Assembly (NCBI GenBank): GCA_038396605.1
Contig: CP121690.1
Coordinates: forward strand, 1,892,500-1,956,499
Direction: 5' to 3'
Length of the DNA: 64,000 bases
From: Eubacteriales bacterium mix99
GTDB lineage: Bacteria; Bacillota; Clostridia; Caldicoprobacterales; DTU083
Part shown: positions 16,202 to 25,093 of the stretch, piece after piece
Position numbering within the stretch: position 1 is the stretch's first letter
How the letters are laid out: each line of letters begins with the position of its first letter
The notes under the pieces: generated by a model
What the model was told of the DNA's origin: nothing
Database searches by the model: none
The model's input: only the letters and a program-made list of their open reading frames with translations
Position numbers and translations under genes: made by a program

Positions 16202-17566
16202 ATGAATTCAGAATATCAGTTTACCGATACGGCAGATGTTGTGGTATGCGGTGCCGGAACGGCTGGTTCCATAGCGGCCATTGCAGCGGCAAGAGAAGGG
16301 AAAACCGTTGCTCTGATCGAGCAGTTTGGTATTGCAGGGGGAAGTGCACCTTTGTCCCTGGTAACGCCGATGATGCACACCCATATCAGGGGGAATCCCA
16401 TGAATTCCTGTTTGAGTCAGGAGATCAATGAAAGATTGTTGGAGCTGGGGGCTGCCAGCGGAGATGGATCTTCGTTTGATCCGCTAGTGATCTCCATTGT
16501 TCTGGAAGATTTGTTGGTAAAGGCAAACGTCAGAATTCTTTATCATACGTTGATTACCGATGTAAAAAGAGAAGGCAATGTGATCCGGGGGATCGTCGTC
16601 CATAACAAATCCGGAAGAGGCCGGATCACCGGAAAGGTTTATATCGATGCGACGGGAGACGGGGATGTTTCCTGCCTGGCAAAGGCCGGTTTTGCTGCCG
16701 GAGAGGAAGAGACGGTAAAGAACCAGCCGGTTTCCCTTCGGTATATGATCGGAGGGATTGATATCCCAAAATTCCGGGACTTTCTGCAGCAATATGAGAA
16801 TCGGGATCAGCCGGAGGAGTACGATCCGAACCGGGGGATCAGTACCGCCATGACCATACCCAATACAGGGAAATGGCCTCTTGAGCCTGTATTTCTGGAT
16901 GCGGTGGAAAAAGGGGACATTACCCGGGAAGATGCGACTTATTGGCAGGTATTCAGCGTACCCGGCCGGAAGGACTGCCTGGCATTCAATTGCCCGGAGT
17001 TTTTTGAAAATACAAACGGAACGGACAATAGGGATCTCACGTATGTTCAGCTGCACGGGAAGAAAGCAATTCTTCGCCAGCTGCGCTTTTACAGGAAATA
17101 TTTCGAAGGGTTTGACGATGCGTATATCTCCGATATTTCTGCCATGGTAGGTATTCGGGAATCCCGCAGGATCGTTGCAGATTATAATCTGACAGCGGAG
17201 GATGTGCTTTCTCACCGCAAATTCGAAGATGCCATTGCGCAGTCCAACTATCCGGTGGATATTCATGGAAGAAAGCTTCGCAATATAAAGATCCGGCAAA
17301 ATAATGAAGATACCCGGCCCTTTTATGAAATTCCTTACCGCTGTCTGGCAGTCAAAGGGATTGCCAATCTGCTGGTGGCGGGAAGATGTATCGGTTCGGA
17401 CTTTATTGCTCAGAGTTCGCTCCGCATCATGCCTACCTGCAGAGCCATGGGAGAAGCCTGTGGGATTGCAGCGGCCATCTCCTTAAATGAAAATGTTGGA
17501 ATCCACGAACTGGACGGTGTCAGGGTGCGAAACCTCATGAAGGAGAAAGGCGCTCGATTTGTTTGA
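16202..17566 (+). CDS. FAD-dependent oxidoreductase (FAD_oxidored type)
   Basis: A 454-residue flavoprotein. The N-terminal Rossmann motif is VVVCGAGTAGSIAAIAAARE, followed by an acidic/Gln segment LIEQFGIAGG; a second dinucleotide-fold element appears as VYIDATGDGDVSCLAKAG. The C-terminal region ends with an FAD-contacting AGRCIGSDFIAQSSLRIMPT. Proteins of this type are common in polysaccharide and sugar-acid gene clusters, with mostly unknown substrates. GAGGAGG precedes the ATG. It sits between the terminator of importer operon 2 and a truncated CBM9-like gene 23 nt downstream. Confidence 0.8.
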   Translation: MNSEYQFTDTADVVVCGAGTAGSIAAIAAAREGKTVALIEQFGIAGGSAPLSLVTPMMHTHIRGNPMNSCLSQEINERLLELGAASGDGSSFDPLVISIVLEDLLVKANVRILYHTLITDVKREGNVIRGIVVHNKSGRGRITGKVYIDATGDGDVSCLAKAGFAAGEEETVKNQPVSLRYMIGGIDIPKFRDFLQQYENRDQPEEYDPNRGISTAMTIPNTGKWPLEPVFLDAVEKGDITREDATYWQVFSVPGRKDCLAFNCPEFFENTNGTDNRDLTYVQLHGKKAILRQLRFYRKYFEGFDDAYISDISAMVGIRESRRIVADYNLTAEDVLSHRKFEDAIAQSNYPVDIHGRKLRNIKIRQNNEDTRPFYEIPYRCLAVKGIANLLVAGRCIGSDFIAQSSLRIMPTCRAMGEACGIAAAISLNENVGIHELDGVRVRNLMKEKGARFV

Positions 17567-17589
17567 TGCTGTGAGGAATACCGGACGGA

Positions 17590-18558
17590 ATGGTTTCCAA
17601 TGAACCGGTGAAGATCACAGACGGCGCTTATTGCCTGCCGGAAGAGAAGCTGGTAAACTGGGGCGCGTCGTATCACGATTTCGGAAAGATTCCCAGTGCG
17701 TTTGGCCTTCCGATTGATATTGCCTTTATCACATCAGACAATGCCTGTGTGACACATTATGAGATCCTGACTTCTGCAGTGGATGCAGGTGATGGAAGCG
17801 GCGAAGGCTGTCTGTCGGACCATTACGGGATTTATATGAAATTTGTCCCGGGACGCAAATGTGAGACAATTCGTCCTGTGCCGGAAGGGGAACCAGCTGG
17901 CACCAAAGATCTGAAAGCAGCATACGGCAGCGCAGAGGTGGACGGCAAGAAAGACAGCGCATATGACAACAGCACAGCTGCCCGGGTGAATGTGGGTGTG
18001 AGCGGTTCAGCAGTGGCTGATGCACAGGCCCACGGGACAGTGAGCACGGTTTATGATGACAAATATCTTTATTGCTTTGCCGAGGTCGCCGATACCACCC
18101 CCTGTGACAAGGTCGCTTTGAATGAGGTACAGGATGATGTCAGCGAAGGGGTTTGTTTTTTCTTTGATTATCTGAACACACCGGAAACCGATGAACGATA
18201 TCCGGTAGACGGGGAGCAGGGCGGCCTGCGCGTCGGATTTGCGTCTCTGACCGATGAAACGATCGAGCCGAAAGAACGTGAGGCAGGCATGCCCCATGCC
18301 TATGCTGCAGTGAAAACGGACAAAGGGTATAATATTGAGCTGCGTGTCGGATTAAGCGAGTCTCTCAGGGAACGGATCTGGAAGGGCAACGATGTTTCCA
18401 TTGGCATTGGGTTCCAGATCAACGATGACATCAATAACGACGGTGTACGGGACATGGTTTGTTTTTCCTCTCCCGGCATCAATTATGAGTGGAAATCGGA
18501 GGAGCCTGAGTCAGGTGGATGCAAGGGGTTTCAGGATATCCTGCTGGCTTTCTGGTGA
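17590..18558 (+). pseudogene. 5'-truncated EEP-like fragment joined to a CBM9-like domain
   Basis: The open frame is intact for 322 codons but looks like the C-terminal part of a larger gene. Residues 1-95 resemble the end of an endonuclease/exonuclease/phosphatase domain (LPIDIAFIT and LSDHYGIYMKF, the terminal SDH motif) without the catalytic N-terminal half. Residues 105-322 resemble a family-9 carbohydrate-binding module: VDGKKDSAYDNS, then YDDKYLYCFAEVAD and FFFDYLNTP. There is no signal peptide, and only a weak GAGGAA lies before the ATG. It may still be translated behind the oxidoreductase gene. Confidence 0.55.
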
Positions 18559-18583
18559 AAAATCAGATGTTGGCAGGTGTTAT

Positions 18584-18632
18584 AAAAAGGCCGCTGTCAA
18601 GTACCCGTATCGGGTGTTGGCGGCGGCCTTTG
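18584..18632 (-). terminator. Terminator between convergent genes
   Basis: AAAGGCCGC pairs with GCGGCCTTT. On the minus strand the stem is followed by TTTTTATAA, so it terminates the aldolase-like gene. It may also act weakly for the plus-strand gene ending at 18558. Confidence 0.75.
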
Positions 18633-18669
18633 CACTGGGCGGCTTTCTTATCTTCCGGGGCTGTTTATG

Positions 18670-19959
18670 CTATTTCATATGGAAGGCCACTTCAATGTCG
18701 CGGACTTGCTGATCATTGATGGGTACCAGATCTCCAAGGGTTTTGGCAGACAGGATTGCCCTGGCACTGTATTCTGCCACCTCCAGACGGTCATAGGTAT
18801 TCAGCAGGGAATTGCCGGTTACGAGGATGCAGTTGTTTTCCGCGAGAAGAATGGGAATTTTGACGGAAAACATTGCTGCCGTTTCCTCCGGATGCCTGAA
18901 AATGGATTCGAAAGGAATCTTCTTTATATTCCTCAGCTGAAGATAGCTTTCCGGTATGGTTTTGGTCTCCAGTTCATTGTGTGTTATGGCAAAAGCCATG
19001 ATGTTGGGCGAGCGGGCAATCACCACCGAATGAATATCCGGATGTTTTTGATAGATGGCCTGAATCAATCCTATGAAACAATTCTGTCCGCTTCCGGATT
19101 CTTTTGGATTCCTTCCTATATGCAGGATATCCGCTTCCTCCATATATTTTCGATCGGCAGAACGAGGCGCAGTCAGAAAAGTTCCATCCGTAAGACGCTG
19201 TGAGAAGATCCCCTGCGTGCAGGTAAACAGGAATTGGTCATAGGCTCTGTGCGTAAATGCGCATATATTCCGGCGGGCATCCCGTTCTTCGCTGGAAAAG
19301 GTCTTCTGAGGTTCCGCGTACCGTTCAGTTTGTTCGCATTTTGCCATTTCCAGCTGTTCCTTTGTCAGCTCCACCGGGCCGGACATTTTTCCTGCTTCAA
19401 TTTCCGTACGGGCGGCAAATTCCAGAGCTTCAAACATCGCGTATGCATGGGAAAGATCGGTACTTCCCACCACCACGCCATGGTTTTCCAATATGACCAT
19501 GTCACAGCCTTCACTGAACTTTTCCGCGATGTTGTCACCCAGTTCCCTGCTGCCCGGAACGGCATATGCCGCTATTCCGACTTTCCCGCAGGTAAAATGA
19601 ATGTCGGGTGTGAACCGGGTACCCGGGATCTTCCGGACGAGACTGAATGCAATCAATGCCGGGGAATGGGCGTGGATGATGGCTTTGATGTCGGGGCGCT
19701 TTTCATAGATTTTTTTATGAAAGGGTAGCTCTACGGAAGGTGTATGTATGCCTTCTGTCTTCCCGTCGGGCAGAACCCGCATGATATCCCTTCTGGTAAG
19801 GGATCCCTTGTCAATCCCGCTTGGGGTGATCCAGACATCTCTGTCATCATCCAGTACGGATAAATTTCCGCCGGAGGTGGTGGTGAGGCCGCGCTGATAA
19901 ATCCTTTGCATAAAGATGACCAGCTGGTCGGCAGGATGCATGTAACCGAAGTGTTTCAT
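18670..19959 (-). CDS. Tandem class II aldolase/adducin-domain protein
   Basis: A 429-residue protein made of two class II aldolase folds. The first (about 1-215) has the active features of L-fuculose-phosphate/L-ribulose-phosphate enzymes: TTSGGNLSV phosphate-binding loop, catalytic Glu region PSVELPFHKKIYE, metal ligands HAHSPALIAF and ENHGVVV. The second (about 230-429) has VIARSPNIMAF and ENNCILVTG at the matching places, so its metal histidines are missing and it is probably structural. GGAGG stands 12 nt before the ATG. It lies 107 nt downstream of the dehydrogenase gene on the same strand and may act with it on a sugar acid or deoxy-sugar. Substrate unknown. Confidence 0.8.
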   Translation of the reverse strand: MKHFGYMHPADQLVIFMQRIYQRGLTTTSGGNLSVLDDDRDVWITPSGIDKGSLTRRDIMRVLPDGKTEGIHTPSVELPFHKKIYEKRPDIKAIIHAHSPALIAFSLVRKIPGTRFTPDIHFTCGKVGIAAYAVPGSRELGDNIAEKFSEGCDMVILENHGVVVGSTDLSHAYAMFEALEFAARTEIEAGKMSGPVELTKEQLEMAKCEQTERYAEPQKTFSSEERDARRNICAFTHRAYDQFLFTCTQGIFSQRLTDGTFLTAPRSADRKYMEEADILHIGRNPKESGSGQNCFIGLIQAIYQKHPDIHSVVIARSPNIMAFAITHNELETKTIPESYLQLRNIKKIPFESIFRHPEETAAMFSVKIPILLAENNCILVTGNSLLNTYDRLEVAEYSARAILSAKTLGDLVPINDQQVRDIEVAFHMK

Positions 19960-20066
19960 GATTTTTCCGAACCTCCAATTTTATTACAAACGTGTTCTTC
20001 TCCATTCATTTTATACCGCATCCTGTCATTTTTCAAGAAGAGTGACACCGGACAACGCTGCCGGCG

Positions 20067-21278
20067 TTACATTTTTGCGGAATCCCTGGCAGCGGACCAT
20101 TTCTGTTTCAGTTGTGGGTCGGACAGGGTTGCCATGATATATTCCGAAAATTCTTCCCCGGTTGCACCGTTTTCCCGCCCGGTGACGGACATTTTCTTTT
20201 CATACTGACTACAGATATCCAATGCCATCCGGAGTTTTTCTGCTTTTTTCTGATAACCGATATGATCCAAAAGCATTCCGGCAGCCCGTATGATACTGCT
20301 GGGATCTGCATATTGGGCGCGGCCTTCTTTCACCATCCTGGGAGCGCAACCGTGTATCGCCTCAAACATGGCATAGCGTGTTCCGATGTTCGCACTGCCG
20401 GCCGTTCCGACACCGCCCTGAAATTCAGCCGCTTCGTCCGTCAGAATGTCGCCGTACAGGTTGGGCAGCACCACGACCCGGAACTGGGTCCGGCGCTTGG
20501 GATCCACCAGCTTGGCTGTCATAATGTCGATATACCAGTCGTCCCATTCGACCTGGGGATATTCCTTGGCGACCTGCCTGGCAACATCCAGGAATTTGCC
20601 GTCGGTGGTTTTCACCACATTGGCTTTTGTGACCACTGTGACTTTATTGATCCCGTTCCTTGCGGCATAGTCGAAGGCGGATTTGATGATCCGATAGGAT
20701 CCTTCCTGTGTTGTTACGGTAAAGTCCAGCGCCAGATCATTGTTGACGTGGATGCCGTCACTGCCGAGGGCGTAGGATCCTTCCGTGTTTTCCCGGAAGA
20801 AGGTCCAGTCGATTCCCTGTTCCGGTACCTTCACCGGTCTCATGTTGGCAAACAGATCCAGTTCCTTACGCATGGCCACATTGGCGCTTTCAATGTTGGG
20901 CCAGGGATCTCCTGCCCTGGGAGTAGTGGTGGGGCCTTTCAGGATGACATGACATTGCTTCAGCTCATCCAGTACATCATCCGGGATGGCTTTATTGTGT
21001 CCGGCACGGTTTTCAATGGTCAGACCGTCAATGATCCGAAAGATGATTTTGCCCTTGTCAATTTCCTCTTTCAGGAGAAATTCCAATATCTTCTGGGCTT
21101 TCGCTGTAATAAATGGGCCGATGCCGTCCCCGCCCACGATGCCAATAACGATGGGGCTCAGCTTACTGTAATCTGTGAAATCCTGTGTGGCTTTCATCCT
21201 TTCAATTCGGGCGAACTGCTCTCTCAGGACCTTTTCCAGGTGATTCTTTGCTGTTTCAATTGCTTCCTGCTGGTTCAT
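20067..21278 (-). CDS. Isocitrate/isopropylmalate dehydrogenase family protein
   Basis: A 403-residue NAD(P)-dependent decarboxylating 3-hydroxyacid dehydrogenase. Seen are IVGGDGIGPFI near the N-terminus, the substrate-loop sequence MRKELDLFANMRPVK, FRENTEGSYALG, the metal-binding LPNLYGDILTDEAAEFQGG and the cofactor-site AMFEAIHGCAPRM. These match isocitrate dehydrogenase-like members better than LeuB, which is shorter. An extra N-terminal helix of about 40 residues is present. GGAGG precedes the ATG, and a good promoter lies at 21370-21398. No other TCA-cycle gene is nearby; pairing with the aldolase suggests a catabolic role as an alternative. Confidence 0.8.
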   Translation of the reverse strand: MNQQEAIETAKNHLEKVLREQFARIERMKATQDFTDYSKLSPIVIGIVGGDGIGPFITAKAQKILEFLLKEEIDKGKIIFRIIDGLTIENRAGHNKAIPDDVLDELKQCHVILKGPTTTPRAGDPWPNIESANVAMRKELDLFANMRPVKVPEQGIDWTFFRENTEGSYALGSDGIHVNNDLALDFTVTTQEGSYRIIKSAFDYAARNGINKVTVVTKANVVKTTDGKFLDVARQVAKEYPQVEWDDWYIDIMTAKLVDPKRRTQFRVVVLPNLYGDILTDEAAEFQGGVGTAGSANIGTRYAMFEAIHGCAPRMVKEGRAQYADPSSIIRAAGMLLDHIGYQKKAEKLRMALDICSQYEKKMSVTGRENGATGEEFSEYIMATLSDPQLKQKWSAARDSAKM

Positions 21279-21369
21279 ATTATGTGCCTCCGTTCCTTGC
21301 GTATCGCATAATTCTGTGCTTGCTGTTTATCTTCCGGAAAGGAAAATAAATGCCATTTTTCTGTGATTC

Positions 21370-21398
21370 ATTATATAACAGAACAGGGAAAGATACAA
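21370..21398 (-). promoter_or_regulatory. Sigma-A promoter of the dehydrogenase gene
   Basis: Read on the minus strand: TTGTAT (21393-21398), 17-nt spacer, TATAAT (21370-21375). The leader is about 85 nt. Confidence 0.65.
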
Positions 21399-21502
21399 AC
21401 AGGCAGCATAAAAAGAGAACTGCCGGAGACGAAAAATGCTCTGGGGAAACAGGAAGAAACAAAGGGAAGGGGATAAGAGGAGAATCACGTTATGGAGAAG
21501 AA

Positions 21503-21538
21503 AAAATAAAACCGGAAAGAAACCGGTTTTATTTTGGT
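21503..21538 (-). terminator. Bidirectional-looking terminator after the coat-protein gene
   Basis: AAAATAAAACCGG (21503-21515) pairs with CCGGTTTTATTTT (21523-21535). On the minus strand it ends in a T-rich tract downstream of the coat-protein stop at 21563. The rest of the gap to 21278 holds only the dehydrogenase promoter. Confidence 0.8.
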
Positions 21539-21562
21539 CAGACAGACCGACGAACCTTGTTA

Positions 21563-22087
21563 TTATTGAACCTGATACATGCCGTTCTTGTTCATATAGT
21601 TGAAGATCCCTTCCCCGTGCTGCTGTTCCTCTTTTTGAATATGATTCAGTGCCTGACGGGCATCGGTGTTGACAAACTCGAACACGGCAGTGTTGTATGC
21701 ATCCGAGACGTACTTTTCTGTCATCAGCATATCGTTGCAGAGATCGGCATCACTTTGGTTCTGCATGGCGTTGTCCATGGGATTTTTCCCTGCCTGCTGC
21801 TGTGACTGGGACTGCAGCTGGTTCTGCTGACTTTGCTGGCTCTGTTGGGCTTGCTGGTTCTGCTGTCCCTGTTGGTTTTGCTGCATGTTGGGCACCTGTC
21901 CATTCATCATCTGATCCAGGGTGTTCAGATGCTGCTGTTCCTGGCCGGCATAGGTTCGGAACATTTGCTTCAGTTCGGGATCCTGAGCATGATCTGCATA
22001 ATTGTTGTATTTCTTGATGCAAATCTTCTCATGAGTCTGCTGATCCTTTAAAAGAGCTTGTTCTTTCTGTGTTAGGGTCATATTCAT
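21563..22087 (-). CDS. CotF-type spore coat protein with Gln-rich linker
   Basis: A 174-residue ferritin-like helical protein of the coat F family. The N-terminal half (MNMTLTQKEQALLKDQQTHE then a Tyr/Glu/His-rich helix pair with QEQQHLNTLDQMM) and the C-terminal half (DADLCNDMLMTEKYVSDAY, HIQKEEQQHGEG) are the two parts of the domain. About residues 80-112 form an Asn/Gln/Ser-rich tract built mostly of QQNQQ and QQSQ units. The start at 22087 is set by GGAGGTG with 6-nt spacing. Probably deposited in the coat late in sporulation. Confidence 0.85.
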   Translation of the reverse strand: MNMTLTQKEQALLKDQQTHEKICIKKYNNYADHAQDPELKQMFRTYAGQEQQHLNTLDQMMNGQVPNMQQNQQGQQNQQAQQSQQSQQNQLQSQSQQQAGKNPMDNAMQNQSDADLCNDMLMTEKYVSDAYNTAVFEFVNTDARQALNHIQKEEQQHGEGIFNYMNKNGMYQVQ

Positions 22088-22186
22088 TACACACACCTCC
22101 GTTCTTATTTTGTTTGATTTGCAAAAAAATATTCTTTCGGACTGGATTTTACTGTAGAAAGAAAGCGGAAGGACAATAGGAAAGTA

Positions 22187-22215
22187 TTGACATAGAACAT
22201 ATGTTCTGGTATGAT
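22187..22215 (+). promoter_or_regulatory. Sigma-A promoter with LexA (SOS) box in the spacer
   Basis: TTGACA (22187-22192), 17-nt spacer, TATGAT (22210-22215). The spacer contains the perfect palindrome GAACATATGTTC (22195-22206), the Gram-positive LexA core. LexA bound there would cover the promoter. Confidence 0.8.
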
Positions 22216-22370
22216 TAAATATAAGCTTGCAGAAAGGCGGAATGGAAATGGATGCCGGTTTCAAGTATCAGGGAACAACTGGCCTTCCGATTATAACTAC
22301 GGGGAGATCAAGCTGGTCCTGGCGCTGCAAAAGGAAAACAAAGCTGCCTGACGCAGCATGGAAGTTCCCC

Positions 22371-22398
22371 TTGCAATAATTCGTGTATTCTATATAAT
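22371..22398 (+). promoter_or_regulatory. Promoter of the Gfo/Idh/MocA gene
   Basis: TTGCAA (22371-22376), 16-nt spacer, TATAAT (22393-22398). The leader to the ATG at 22491 is about 85 nt. Confidence 0.6.
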
Positions 22399-22490
22399 AT
22401 TCCTTGATGGACCGTGCATCATTTATACAGCAGATGGCCGTATACATCGGCAGGTCTGCTGATTTTAAAGGATTCGAAGGTGATCATTAC

Positions 22491-23519
22491 ATGAAACAAT
22501 TCAGGGTCGGGCTCATTGGCTGTGGTGCCATTTCCTCCGTTCATCTGGCATCCCTGAAAACAGCCGGACTTGCAGAGCTGACTGCGGTATGTGATATCCG
22601 GGAGGATCGTGCGAAGCATGCCGCTGAGCGTTATGGATGCCGATACTACACGGATTATAAGGAAATGCTGGACAGGGAAGACCTGGATGCCGTGCATATC
22701 TGCACACCCCATTATCTGCACCCGATCATTACGGTTTATGCGGCAAACCACGGGGTTCATGTTCTGACGGAGAAACCAATGTCCATTGCCCTGGCGGATG
22801 CAGACAGGATGATAGATGCATGCAGACGGAATCATGTCACACTTGGCGTTATTTTTCAGAACCGTTACAATGCAGGATCTGTTCTGATCAAAAAGACATT
22901 GGAATCCGGGGAGTTGGGGAAGATTCTTTCCGGAAGGCTCCGGGTCAACTGGTATCGTCCGGATACCTACTACAGCAGCAGCGACTGGAAAGGTACCTGG
23001 GACAAGGAGGGCGGAGGCGTTCTCATCAACCAGGCCATTCATACCATGGACCTGATGGGATGGTTTATGGATTCCCCCATTGAATATGTGGATGCCAACA
23101 TCAGCAATCGCGCCCATGCGGGAGTGCAGGTCGAAGATTGTGCCGAAGGAATGGTGAAGTATCGGAGCGGGGCATTTACGATTTTTCACGCCCTGAATTA
23201 TTATACCTATGATGCGCCCATTGAACTGGAGCTTCACTGTGAAAAGGGACTGGCAAAGATGGTTTCCGATAAAGCAACCATAAGCTTTCAGGATGGAAGG
23301 GAATGGTCTGCCGATCGGAATCCTGCCGATACCGTTCAGGCAGATGGGTCGGTAAAGGATTACTGGGGGATCAGCCACTCCAAACAGATCAATGACTATT
23401 ACGAATCCCTTGCAAAAGGGGAGAAGCCTTTCCTGAGCGGAGAGGAAGCAAGAAAGACGCAGGAGCTGATCTGTGCTATATACCAATCCGGAAAGGAAAA
23501 AAGAAGGGTTTTTGTATAA
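22491..23519 (+). CDS. Gfo/Idh/MocA-family oxidoreductase
   Basis: A 342-residue NAD(P)-dependent sugar or inositol oxidoreductase. The N-terminal Rossmann domain has VGLIGCGAISSVHLASL; the catalytic Lys is in TEKPMSIALADA, and the C-terminal sheet domain carries DKEGGGVLINQAIHTMDLM with the usual His. I chose the ATG at 22491 after GAAGGTGA; an upstream open stretch would place the start on the predicted transcription start. It precedes a TIM-barrel isomerase gene by 84 nt, a common pairing in inositol, sugar-acid or glucoside catabolism. Confidence 0.85.
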   Translation: MKQFRVGLIGCGAISSVHLASLKTAGLAELTAVCDIREDRAKHAAERYGCRYYTDYKEMLDREDLDAVHICTPHYLHPIITVYAANHGVHVLTEKPMSIALADADRMIDACRRNHVTLGVIFQNRYNAGSVLIKKTLESGELGKILSGRLRVNWYRPDTYYSSSDWKGTWDKEGGGVLINQAIHTMDLMGWFMDSPIEYVDANISNRAHAGVQVEDCAEGMVKYRSGAFTIFHALNYYTYDAPIELELHCEKGLAKMVSDKATISFQDGREWSADRNPADTVQADGSVKDYWGISHSKQINDYYESLAKGEKPFLSGEEARKTQELICAIYQSGKEKRRVFV

Positions 23520-23603
23520 AGGGGATTCGTATGGAAGCACTTTGTGTAAACCTCCGGAGCAGAAAAGGCACCAACAAATCGTAAGAGGAAGGAGCAGCAA
23601 GGA

Positions 23604-24470
23604 ATGAAGCAAACGGAACAGTTTAAAATCGGTGTGATGGTGGATTCGTTCCGCGTGGGCATTACGGAAGGAATCAAAAAGGCAGCGGAAATCGGCGCAG
23701 AGGGGATTCAGATTTATGCCACCAATGGGGAAATGGCTCCTCAGAACCTGAATGCCGCCAGGCGGAGGGAAATTCTGGACCGGATCAAATCCAGCGGACT
23801 GGTTGTGTCGGCACTTTGCGGGGATATGGGAGGACATGGGTTTGCCGTAGCAAAGGACAATCCTGCCCGGGTGGAGCAGTCCAAAAGGATCATGGATCTG
23901 GCAAAGGATCTGGAAACCGACGTGGTTACCACTCATATCGGAGTCATTCCTTCAGACCCCGGTCAGGACCAGTACAGGATCCTGCAGGATGCCCTCGGTG
24001 CCATGGGGGAGTATGGGGATGAAGTGGGAGCCCATTTTGCCATCGAAACCGGTCCGGAGAAGGCCACCGTGCTGAAGGGATTTCTGGACAGTCTTTCTTC
24101 CGGCGGAGTCCGGGTCAACCTGGATCCTGCCAATCTGGTGATGATAACGGATGAGGATCCTGTGGAAGCGGTTCATATCCTGAAGGACGATATTGTTCAT
24201 ACCCATGCCAAGGATGGCGTCATGAAGCAGAAAACGGACCCGGAGCGAATCTACAATTTCTTTGCGGAGGGCGGCATTGAGGATCTCCGCCTGGAAGATT
24301 ATTTCCTGGAAACTCCTCTGGGACAAGGCGATGTGGATTTTCCGAAATATTTGAAAGCACTGGAGGAGGCTGGTTTTCACGGATTTCTCACCATAGAGAG
24401 GGAAGTGGGTAAACAGCCGGAAAAGGATATCAGGCTGGCAGTGGACTTTTTGAAGGATATTCTTCGTTAG
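23604..24470 (+). CDS. Xylose-isomerase-like TIM-barrel sugar isomerase/epimerase
   Basis: A 288-residue cytoplasmic TIM-barrel protein. Metal-binding positions of the fold are visible as the Glu in HFAIETGPE, the Asp in VNLDPANL, the His in VHTHAKDG and the C-terminal Glu in FLTIEREVG. GGAAGGAG precedes the ATG. It lies after the Gfo/Idh/MocA gene, suggesting consecutive steps on one sugar or cyclitol; the substrate is unknown. Confidence 0.8.
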   Translation: MKQTEQFKIGVMVDSFRVGITEGIKKAAEIGAEGIQIYATNGEMAPQNLNAARRREILDRIKSSGLVVSALCGDMGGHGFAVAKDNPARVEQSKRIMDLAKDLETDVVTTHIGVIPSDPGQDQYRILQDALGAMGEYGDEVGAHFAIETGPEKATVLKGFLDSLSSGGVRVNLDPANLVMITDEDPVEAVHILKDDIVHTHAKDGVMKQKTDPERIYNFFAEGGIEDLRLEDYFLETPLGQGDVDFPKYLKALEEAGFHGFLTIEREVGKQPEKDIRLAVDFLKDILR

Positions 24471-24600
24471 TCTGTATTCCAATGTCCTGGCTGTCCACTC
24501 TCTGGGTGCGGACCGTGCGCACCTGTATCGGGGATGGGTGGAAATGCTGCCTGTCACCCCTTGATGGCGGGACAGTGTATATTTGTTGAAGGAGTATGGT

Positions 24601-25029
24601 ATGAAACTGAAAATCAAACGGCTCAACCCGAATGCAAAGCTTCCGGAATATGCCCATCCGGGAGACGCCGGACTGGATCTCTTTTCCGTAGAGCAAGTGA
24701 ATATTGAGCCGGGCTGCTCCAGGCTGCTCCATACAGGGATCGCCATGGAGCTTCCCAAAGGCACGGAAGCACAGGTTCGTCCGAGGAGCGGCCTGGCTCT
24801 CCGGAATCAGATCACGCTTTTGAATTCGCCCGGTACCATTGATGAAGGATATCGCGGGGAAGTCTGTGTGATCCTGATCAATCACGGAAAAAAGACCTTT
24901 CATGTAACGATTGGAATGAAAATTGCCCAGATGGTCCTCCAGCATGTGCTTCAGGCAGAAGTGGAGGAATGCGGGGATTTGTCCGGCAGCCAAAGAGGGA
25001 AGAAGGGGTTCGGTTCCACCGGAGTCTGA
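24601..25029 (+). CDS. dut: dUTP diphosphatase
   Basis: Cleaves dUTP to dUMP and pyrophosphate, keeping uracil out of DNA and feeding dTMP synthesis. All five motifs of the trimeric family are present: [36 protein letters not shown] and the C-terminal GFGSTG arm. Length 142 residues is normal. The ATG at 24601 follows AAGGAG; an upstream TTG in frame is less likely. The holA gene follows 64 nt later. Confidence 0.95.
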   Translation: MKLKIKRLNPNAKLPEYAHPGDAGLDLFSVEQVNIEPGCSRLLHTGIAMELPKGTEAQVRPRSGLALRNQITLLNSPGTIDEGYRGEVCVILINHGKKTFHVTIGMKIAQMVLQHVLQAEVEECGDLSGSQRGKKGFGSTGV

Positions 25030-25093
25030 TTTGATCCAAATGGCTCTGGCCGCCGGATATCGGAAAATCAAAGGAAAGGAGAGGCGGTTGATT

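Larger units (their letters stand above)
22088..22490. other. 403-nt divergent intergenic region with an orphan LexA-box promoter
   Basis: Between the coat-protein start and the oxidoreductase start lie two plus-strand promoters (22187-22215 with a LexA box, 22371-22398) and a short decayed coding stretch. In one frame, around 22270-22351, the fragment reads NNWPSDYNYGEIKLVLALQK and ends KENKAA-stop, with no proper start. It looks like the tail of a lost SOS gene, but I cannot identify it. Confidence 0.5.

Noticed and set aside
22404-22490. Upstream extension of the Gfo/Idh/MocA gene
   Set aside because: It would start at the predicted transcription start and adds residues before the normal Rossmann beginning; the ATG at 22491 has a ribosome site.
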